NCBI GenBank assembly: GCA_944384265.1 | Contig: CALWSR010000018.1 | Location: forward strand, 1 to 61,578 | Direction: 5' to 3' | Length of the DNA: 61,578 nucleotides | From: an uncultured Clostridia bacterium | Lineage (GTDB): Bacteria; Bacillota; Clostridia; Lachnospirales; Anaerotignaceae | In this document: in pieces, positions 39,067-45,211 of the stretch | Layout: every line of letters starts with the position of its first letter | Numbering within the stretch: position 1 is the first letter of the stretch | The notes under the pieces: generated by a model | What the model was told of the DNA's origin: nothing | What the model saw: only the letters and a program-made list of their open reading frames with translations | Database searches by the model: none | Position numbers and translations under genes: made by a program

Positions 39067-39741
39067 TCATTCCTCCCCATACAGACGATATCCCACACCT
39101 CTTACTGTATGTATCAGCTTTTTGTCAAAATCTGTATCTATTTTTTTTCTCAAATATCTCATATATACATCTATAATATTGCTGCCGCCTTCAAAATCAT
39201 AATCCCATACATGGGCCTCCATTTGTCCCCTTGAAACGGTTTTTCCTTGGTTTCTTAAAAGATATTCCAATATAGAAAATTCCTTTGCAGAAAGCTTAAT
39301 ATCCTTTCCGCCCCTTTGCACCACATGGGCAGACAAATCCATTGTCAAATCTTCTATGGAAAGTATATTTGTTTTTGCAGGTGCATTTCTTCTCAAAAGG
39401 GAACGTACTCTTGCCAGCAATTCTTCATAAGAAAAGGGCTTGGTCAAATAATCATCTGCTCCCGCATCCAGCCCCTCCACTCTGTCCTGAATGGCATCCT
39501 TTGCTGTCAAAAACAGTATGGGCATTGCATTTCCCTTTGCTCTCAGTGCTTTTACCACATCTATGCCGTTTTTTTTTGGCATCATAATATCCAGTATGGC
39601 CAAATCATATGTGGTGCTTTCCAAATAATATAAGGCATCTTCCCCATTGTCACAGCCGTCCACTCCATAGCCTTCCTTTTTCAGCCTTTTTACAATAATT
39701 TCCTGTAAATCCTTTTCATCCTCTGCTATCAATATTCTCAT
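39067..39741 (-). CDS. OmpR/PhoB-family response regulator
   Basis: 224 residues. Receiver domain with the phospho-aspartate in LAILDIMMP (about D51), conserved T in FLTAKD and K in YLTKPF; then a winged-helix DNA-binding domain with LSAKEFSILEYLL and YMRYLRKKID. It is first in the operon with the sensor kinase. A promoter (39782-39810) is upstream and two TTTTCAT repeats 11 bp apart (39819-39836) lie in the intergenic space shared with the divergent lipoprotein gene. Confidence 0.95.
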   Translation of the reverse strand: MRILIAEDEKDLQEIIVKRLKKEGYGVDGCDNGEDALYYLESTTYDLAILDIMMPKKNGIDVVKALRAKGNAMPILFLTAKDAIQDRVEGLDAGADDYLTKPFSYEELLARVRSLLRRNAPAKTNILSIEDLTMDLSAHVVQRGGKDIKLSAKEFSILEYLLRNQGKTVSRGQMEAHVWDYDFEGGSNIIDVYMRYLRKKIDTDFDKKLIHTVRGVGYRLYGEE

Positions 39742-39781
39742 GGCATTTCCTCCTTATCTGCAATATTTTTTTAACTATATT

Positions 39782-39810
39782 ATATTATGATTTACAAATA
39801 AATACAGCAA
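39782..39810 (-). promoter_or_regulatory. Promoter of the two-component operon
   Basis: On the minus strand TTGCTG (39805-39810), 17 nt, TAATAT (39782-39787), followed by AAGGAGG and the ATG. The -35 is weak, which would suit an activated promoter. Confidence 0.5.
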
Positions 39811-39818
39811 AAAATATT

Positions 39819-39836
39819 TTTTCATCCTATTTTCAT
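39819..39836. promoter_or_regulatory. Direct repeat TTTTCAT x2, possible response regulator site
   Basis: TTTTCAT at 39819-39825 and again at 39830-39836. The 11-bp period is one helical turn, the usual layout for OmpR-family dimers. It lies between the operon promoter and the divergent lipoprotein gene. Its role is inferred from spacing and position only. Confidence 0.4.
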
Positions 39837-39926
39837 TTTTATCTGATATACTAAAGCCAAAAGATGAAAACTACATTAAATTATACATAATATTTGTTAT
39901 ATTTACAGAAAGGGAGGATTTTTATT

Positions 39927-40700
39927 ATGAAAAAATACATTGCAATACTTTTTTGTATATTTGCATTTACAGCCTGTGACAGCATCGTTACCAAAACACA
40001 GTCTGCTGTCACTCCCATGACACAGCCTATTGTTCAGGAAACACCGATTGCAGGAGCCGCCGTAACCTCTGACCCAACAGCACAAACAGCAACACAAGCT
40101 GGTGCAGCAGCACAAACAACAACACAAGCCGATGCGGCAGCACAACAGTTTGTTCCAATTACACAAACTGCTCCTGCGACAACACAGTCTGCTCCTGTGA
40201 CAACACAATCTGCTCCTGCAATACAGTCTACTCCTATGACAACAGGCATTACAGAGGAAACTGTAACAGCATATTATCAAAATGTTGCAGAAGAAAAAGC
40301 AGTAGAAGCAGATATCGAAAAGTTAGAAACAGATTTTCGTATGGGACGTGTGCAGCAGGATACCTTCAGAACACAAAAAGCTGCACTGAAACAACAGGAA
40401 AATATGCTGGAGGCTCAAATTGACCCTTTAGATAATATCATACCTTCCTATACACCGCCTCAAGGCTGGGTAGACACCACCAATATACAGGCAATGATAC
40501 AAAAATTACAGGAAGTAAAAATTGCTTCTGACCAATTTGAATTTTCTCTTGACCAAGCCGAATACAGCTATATCTCCGGCGGTATCACAAGAGACAGCTA
40601 TAAACAGCAGGTAATAGAGCTGGAAAAACAAAAGGATATATTGGACAGACAGGAGGATATATTAGAAAATATATTAGAATCCTATGGCTATGATGACTGA
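39927..40700 (+). CDS. Putative lipoprotein with Thr/Gln/Ala-rich linker and coiled-coil domain
   Basis: 257 residues. MKKYIAILFCIFAFTAC is a short lipoprotein-type signal with cysteine at about residue 17. A low-complexity stretch follows (about 25-115) with TQ, AAAQTTTQ and QSAPVTTQSAP units. The C-terminal 140 residues are charged and helical with two similar halves (EEKAVEADIEKLETDFRMGRV and LEKQKDILDRQEDILENILE), probably a coiled coil. It begins at ATG 39927 after GGGAGG. It is divergent from the two-component genes; membership of the regulon is a fair guess. I do not recognise the family. Confidence 0.75.
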   Translation: MKKYIAILFCIFAFTACDSIVTKTQSAVTPMTQPIVQETPIAGAAVTSDPTAQTATQAGAAAQTTTQADAAAQQFVPITQTAPATTQSAPVTTQSAPAIQSTPMTTGITEETVTAYYQNVAEEKAVEADIEKLETDFRMGRVQQDTFRTQKAALKQQENMLEAQIDPLDNIIPSYTPPQGWVDTTNIQAMIQKLQEVKIASDQFEFSLDQAEYSYISGGITRDSYKQQVIELEKQKDILDRQEDILENILESYGYDD

Positions 40701-40769
40701 TACCAAAACAAACATTGTATATTTTTTTCTTTTATGGTATAGTAATAAAGGGTATCTTTTAGTAAGGTA

Positions 40770-40812
40770 AAAGGGGAGGAAGTAAAAAAGGGAAATCCTC
40801 CCCTTTGTTTTT
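40770..40812 (+). terminator. Terminator after the lipoprotein gene
   Basis: AAAGGGGAGGA (40770-40780) pairs with TCCTCCCCTTT (40795-40805), followed by GTTTTT on the plus strand. Confidence 0.8.
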
Positions 40813-40833
40813 CCTTTAAAATAAAAAAAGATA

Positions 40834-40988
40834 GAGAGTCCGTCTAGCTTCCCAATAAACGGACTCTCCACCACCAAACAGCTGCCTTTATGATAAAAGG
40901 CAAACAATATGCAGAGGTAGCCCTCCTCTGCATATCCTTTTGACAGCAATGCTGTCATTTGCCCAAGGCCTTTGGCCTTGGCTTTTTT
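40834..40988. ncRNA. Cluster of five hairpins, possible structured RNA
   Basis: In 155 nt: GAGAGTCCGT/ACGGACTCTC (40834-40868), GCCTTT/AAAGGC (40884-40901), ATATGCAGAGG/CCTCTGCATAT (40907-40935), TGACAGC/GCTGTCA (40941-40957) and CCAAGGCC/GGCCTTGG plus TTTTTT (40963-40988), the last being a plus-strand terminator. GGCAAA (40899-40904) could also pair with TTTGCC (40958-40963), closing two hairpins into a three-way junction and competing with the GCCTTT stem. On the minus strand the first hairpin is followed by TTTTTTT and would itself terminate. I do not recognise a known family, and the strand is uncertain. Confidence 0.45.
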
Positions 40989-41177
40989 CAGTCATATCTT
41001 CCCATGTGTGAATATGACTTTTTTTAAAGCAAGGATTTTTCAAAGAGCATAGGTGATTTTTCTGCTGAGAATGTATGTATGTATTTATTCATTTTTACAT
41101 TTTACATTGAAAAATCCAAGCTGATAAAACAGCGGAAACCTTATCAAACAATAGATTTCCTGTATGAAAAACAGTAG

Positions 41178-42533
41178 TTACCGATAAAGCTTACCACTGT
41201 AATATCCTGTGTACTTATCTGTACTCAAATCGTAATGATAACTATCTAAGTCTAAGGTGCCTTCATATATGTACCCATCTTGTTCTATGCTAGCCTTTAA
41301 TTTTTTAGGTAGATAGCCATATTGAACATATTTATAGTTTCTTACCACTAAATACCTAGCAGCTCTTTCCTCTGGAAGTTCCACATCATTTTCTGTTAAT
41401 GTTACTACATCTATTCCTTCAATTATGGTAGATTTTTCTGTGTTCATATTAGGTACAGTTACATCAGAAACATCAGTATTTTCTTGTATAACAGCCTCAT
41501 CGTCTATATACTCTTCTGATACAATATCATTTTGTCTATCATTTACTACTGCATTACTTGTTGTAGCAAAAACTGATGTCACACTTGTTACAATCATCAC
41601 TGATGCAACAGCTGTCAATGCTGATACTTTTTTCCACTTTTCCAAAAGTTCCACCCTTTCTTTTAATTCATCCTTTAAAAGACCATTGTATAAAAATAAC
41701 CGTTTTTCTTTTTTACCATTCTTCTTTTTTTCTGCTTGTTTTGTTCTATTAACAACCTCTATAATCGTTTCTATATATTTTTTCTTATTTTCCAATTTCA
41801 GATAAGCAACAGCTCTATTATCACAAAAAACTTCCATATCTCTTATAATATATCTCATCATCACATATACCATAGGATTAAACCAGTTAATACACATTGC
41901 CGCCAGCATAATCACTTTCCATAATGTATGATGATACTTAATGTGCATATATTCATGACATAATAAATGCCTCAGTATGTCTTCATTTGCTATGTCATAA
42001 TCATATGGTAATATTATCGTAGGAAAAAAGATTCCTCCCGATACAGGTGTTGTGAGTCCCCATGATAGCTTAACAGATATTTTTCTAAATCCCTTTTGCG
42101 CTCTAATCCATTTCACAGCAAAGGAATCTTCTTCTAATGTAATACAATTTTTTAATCTAACGAAAGCTCCTACATAAGAAAAAATACATATACCAACTGC
42201 AACAATCACTCCTGCTATCCAGATAAGCTTTATAAACTCTGTTCCTGAAATTACAAGAGGCGTTCCTTCCTGCATTATCATTGTCTCTACGGATATCGGC
42301 TGTATTGTACTAAAGGCATCACCTTGATAAAGTATATCATCTCTAAAAAAATAATACAGATTGAATATGCTTACCTCACAAGTGATTGACCATGGAACCA
42401 ATAATCTAATTATTACAAGTCCCCAAAGAGTACAAAACATGATATTCGGCAATTTTTTGAGAGCTGTATCCCGAAGCAACATCGTAAAAGCAATGATAAG
42501 ACTCGCCGAAATATTCATTTCAACAATACCCAT
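41178..42533 (-). CDS. BlaR1/MecR1-like M56 family membrane metallopeptidase
   Basis: About 451 residues. Four membrane helices, with the zinc site HEYMH between the third and fourth and a downstream DMEVFCDNRAV that supplies further ligands, as in BlaR1/MecR1. After a last helix (about residue 305) the outer part is only about 140 residues, Asp/Val-rich, ending in a repeat-like YxYxGYL/YTGYYSGKLYR. It lacks the penicillin-binding sensor (no SxxK, SxN, KTG set), so the signal is not necessarily a beta-lactam. It follows the BlaI gene directly, with GAGGG 8 nt before the ATG at 42533. Confidence 0.85.
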   Translation of the reverse strand: MGIVEMNISASLIIAFTMLLRDTALKKLPNIMFCTLWGLVIIRLLVPWSITCEVSIFNLYYFFRDDILYQGDAFSTIQPISVETMIMQEGTPLVISGTEFIKLIWIAGVIVAVGICIFSYVGAFVRLKNCITLEEDSFAVKWIRAQKGFRKISVKLSWGLTTPVSGGIFFPTIILPYDYDIANEDILRHLLCHEYMHIKYHHTLWKVIMLAAMCINWFNPMVYVMMRYIIRDMEVFCDNRAVAYLKLENKKKYIETIIEVVNRTKQAEKKKNGKKEKRLFLYNGLLKDELKERVELLEKWKKVSALTAVASVMIVTSVTSVFATTSNAVVNDRQNDIVSEEYIDDEAVIQENTDVSDVTVPNMNTEKSTIIEGIDVVTLTENDVELPEERAARYLVVRNYKYVQYGYLPKKLKASIEQDGYIYEGTLDLDSYHYDLSTDKYTGYYSGKLYR

Positions 42534-42544
42534 TCTGATTACCC

Positions 42545-42895
42545 TCACATATTATCCAATAATTTTTTCGCTTCCTCTATTTCTTGTTCCGATAGTTTTG
42601 TACTTCCTAAAAAAGCATTTAAAAATAATGCCGGAGATTTTTCAAACATTTTATTTATAATATCATTTGCACTTTGTATGCCCATTTCCTCCCTTGTTTT
42701 CATCGGCTTGCAAATAAAATTCGGTTCCTGTCGTTGTATCAGTCCTTTTTCAATACATTTTTTTAAAACAGTATATGTGGTATTTTTATTCCAGCCTACT
42801 TTTTCTGCTAGTATACGATATAATACGCTTGCTGGCATCTCACCTTCCTGCCATAAAACAGATAACACCTTCAACTCAGATTCCAGTAGTTTCAT
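42545..42895 (-). CDS. BlaI/MecI/CopY family transcriptional repressor
   Basis: 116 residues. Winged-helix N-terminus with LLESELKVLSVLWQEGEMPASVLYRIL and NKNTTYTVLKKCIEKGLI, and the C-terminal dimerisation helices with the proteolysis-sensitive region before them. BlaI-type repressors are cut by their BlaR1 partner, encoded next. A strong promoter with a dyad between -35 and -10 (42970-42998) indicates autorepression. The ATG at 42895 is used; a TTG-initiated longer frame gives seven extra residues. Confidence 0.9.
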   Translation of the reverse strand: MKLLESELKVLSVLWQEGEMPASVLYRILAEKVGWNKNTTYTVLKKCIEKGLIQRQEPNFICKPMKTREEMGIQSANDIINKMFEKSPALFLNAFLGSTKLSEQEIEEAKKLLDNM

Positions 42896-42969
42896 GCCAA
42901 CCAACTCTTTTCTCAAAAATTTTATTAAATTTTTTTAAGAATTTGCCTATTTTTCTCGTCTGCTTCTTC

Positions 42970-42998
42970 ATAATAACACAGACTAAATTCTTAGTCAA
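42970..42998 (-). promoter_or_regulatory. Promoter with overlapping BlaI-type operator
   Basis: Minus strand: TTGACT (42993-42998), 17 nt, TATTAT (42970-42975). The spacer carries the dyad GACTAA-N4-TTAGTC (42981-42996), which overlaps the -35. This resembles the placement of BlaI/MecI operators, though the bases differ from the classic TACA/TGTA core. Confidence 0.75.
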
Positions 42999-43267
42999 CT
43001 CTTTTTTTATTTATTTTTACAAATTTCGACACTGCTATACACCAGCTTTTAAGCGCTTCAAATGTACCTTCACCTTTAAAATAGACTGTTTGAATGGTAT
43101 TTATCATCACAATATCTTATTTATTTTATCCATATTTCAGCTGCCCCTTGCCACAAATTCTGTTTGTCAAACTCAAACTATTTTTATCCCTCTTTTTTTT
43201 GTCAATATCATATTCTGTACTACTACAATCCTAGCATATCCCTTCTTTTTCGTCAAGGCATATGTGT

Positions 43268-43906
43268 TTAAAAATATATTTTACAAATCTGCAAATTTCT
43301 TTTTTGGGCATAATTCAATGTATATGTTGCTTCGTCTTGCTCTCTTTGGTCTATTATTTCAATTAAGAAAGAGGAATGCTCCATCATGTAATGGTCCCTT
43401 TGCTGATAACACCCCTTTGTATTGTATTCCTCCACCACCCAGGTTTGCTGACAATATTCCATTGCCTTTTTTACTATTTCCCCTTTATAGGGTAAATATG
43501 CCTTTAATATGATTTCATGTCCTTTTTTTTGCAATGCCATAACAGTTTCTGCCGCCAGCAAATCTCCCCCTTTTTCAAAGCCTGATAAAAAAACTGTGTA
43601 TCCTTTTCTCATAGCACGTTTGATTTGTCTTTTTATCAATCTTTTTATTTTTTTTTCTTTTTCCGGAGGAATTTCCTTTGCGCCAAAAAAACAGCAGGTT
43701 ATATTTTTTTCTTCCGGCACAGTCTCTTGCTGCTTCAATATATGTAATGTAGTCTTTTCTCTCTGTCTTTTGTCCCATCGTTCCAATATTTTTTTGGCTT
43801 CCTCCAACTCTTCCTTTGTCACTTTGCTATCTCCGGCATAAAGCCATTCTATTTGCTTTTCAAAGATATCCCGCAATTTTTCAAATATGTCAGATATGCT
43901 AAACAC
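43268..43906 (-). CDS. SLOG-family (DUF1273/YpsA-like) protein
   Basis: 212 residues. From about residue 68 it reads ITCCFFGAKEIPPEKE, then GYTVFLSGFEKGGDLLAAETVMAL, ILKAYLPYKGE and DHYMMEHSSFLIEIID: the Rossmann-like SLOG fold of DUF1273/YpsA, thought to bind nucleotides or sugar-nucleotides. The first 65 residues are an extra charged helical segment (MFSISDIFEKLRDIFEKQIE) not usual for the family. It starts at GTG after GGGAG. It is unlinked to other genes; the role is unknown. Confidence 0.72.
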   Translation of the reverse strand: MFSISDIFEKLRDIFEKQIEWLYAGDSKVTKEELEEAKKILERWDKRQREKTTLHILKQQETVPEEKNITCCFFGAKEIPPEKEKKIKRLIKRQIKRAMRKGYTVFLSGFEKGGDLLAAETVMALQKKGHEIILKAYLPYKGEIVKKAMEYCQQTWVVEEYNTKGCYQQRDHYMMEHSSFLIEIIDQREQDEATYTLNYAQKRNLQICKIYF

Positions 43907-44289
43907 TCTTTTTACTCCCTTCTTTTTATGATGTTATTTTTATTATGAAATACAGCCTCAATACGAAGGGTACTGACCTTTTTACACTGCATCAGCTGGA
44001 AGGAGGTATTTTTGCACTGTTTTTTTATTTTGGGAAGACAATAGATATTTTATGGACCATAGCCCAAGGCCACCGGAAAAAGCTATGCTTATTCTATACA
44101 GCTGTTTTCATATAAAATAAATAATTCCTTCTGAGAGATATATTTTTTGAATCATAGATATATTTTAAACCAAAAATTAGTTTTTAATATACTTTTTATT
44201 CTAGTCATTAGCCAATTATATACTTTCATAAAATTTTTTTCATTAGCCATTATAATCTATAAAAAAAAGATTAATTAGGAGGTATCTTT
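43907..44289. other. Intergenic region before the XRE regulator at 44290
   Basis: About 380 nt shared between two divergent genes. It is AT-rich; AGGAGG at 44277-44282 serves the next gene. I found no clear promoter pair or operator dyad. Confidence 0.4.
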
Positions 44290-44619
44290 GTGATTGGTAA
44301 ACGATTATCTCAATTGCGAAAAAATGCATCTATGACACAAAAAGAACTTGCAGCAAAACTTAATCTAACAGCATATTCCATATCCGCTTATGAGAACAAT
44401 CACAATGAACCGCCGGATTCTGTGAAAATACTCATTGCCAAAACATTTAATGTTTCCATAGACTATTTACTTGGTTTAACAAACAACCAAAATCCTTATG
44501 AGCCAAACCGTCGCTGTTTTTATCTTCCTCCATCTTTTCCAGCATCAAAAGAACAGGACCTCAAAGATTATATTGAATTTTTGATTTTTCAATCTAAAAA
44601 AGCACAACACAAATCTTAA
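44290..44619 (+). CDS. XRE-family helix-turn-helix regulator
   Basis: 109 residues, GTG start with AGGAGG 8 nt before. HTH_3 at about residues 5-60: RLSQLRKNASMTQKELAAKL, AYSISAYENNHNEPPDSVKI, then IDYLLGLTNN. The C-terminal half is short, with KDYIEFLIFQSKKAQ. Phage- or ICE-type regulators look like this, but no phage gene is adjacent. Confidence 0.85.
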   Translation: MIGKRLSQLRKNASMTQKELAAKLNLTAYSISAYENNHNEPPDSVKILIAKTFNVSIDYLLGLTNNQNPYEPNRRCFYLPPSFPASKEQDLKDYIEFLIFQSKKAQHKS

Positions 44620-44856
44620 TGGATTGATTCCAAAAATATATCACTCTTTTACAAATATTACTTTTTATCGTTCACAATATATAGTATAACTCATTTTTTA
44701 CAGAATTGGTAAACATTAATACTTTAAAATACGCATTTAACGCATAAATTACGACATTTGGCGCACAAAATAAAAAAATACTCATTGATATATTTTATTC
44801 TATTTTTAAAAGTATCTCTTTTTTACAATAATTACCATTTTTTCATGTTCTCTCAT

Positions 44857-44890
44857 AAAAAACAGCCATGTAAAACATGGCTGTTTTTTT
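44857..44890. terminator. Bidirectional terminator between XRE gene and SLH gene
   Basis: AAAAAACAGCCATGT (44857-44871) pairs with ACATGGCTGTTTTTT (44875-44889). It has A and T runs on both flanks and lies downstream of both converging genes. Confidence 0.88.
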
Positions 44891-44930
44891 ACTATCATGC
44901 AATTTCTTCTGCTGCCCCATTTGTATTTCA

Positions 44931-45211
44931 TCCTTCTGTTACAGCATTCTGTCCTGTCTTTTCTGCTGTTTCATCTAATCCTTCTGTTACAGCATTCTGT
45001 CCTGTCTTTTCTGCTGTTCCATTTCATTCTTCTGTTACAGCATCTTGTCCTGTCTTTTCTGCTGTTGCATTTAATCCCTCTGTTACAGCATTTTGTCCTG
45101 TCTTTTCTGCTGTTGCATTTAATCCTTCTGTTACAGCATTTTGTCCTGTCTTTTCTGCTGTTCCATTTAATCCTTCTGTTACAGCATTTTGCTCTGTTTT
45201 TTCTGTCGCCA
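44931..45211 (-). repeat. 48-bp tandem repeats at the 3' end of the SLH gene
   Basis: About six units of 48 bp, encoding 16-residue blocks of the type TAEKTGQNAVTEGLNG. Two units carry TGA at the same codon, at 45024-45026 and 44928-44930, exactly two units apart. The annotated stop is the first of them, so two further units stay untranslated but in frame. Confidence 0.9.

Noticed and set aside
40674..40958. 94-codon minus-strand frame across the hairpin cluster
   Set aside because: It runs through several perfect palindromes and the lipoprotein terminator and has no SD; the palindromes explain the sequence better.
41178..42895. Beta-lactam resistance operon
   Set aside because: BlaI and a BlaR1-like protease are present, but no beta-lactamase or PBP gene and no penicillin-binding motifs in the receptor.
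44931..45211. CRISPR-like array
   Set aside because: Units are contiguous 48-bp tandem repeats inside a coding frame, with no spacers.
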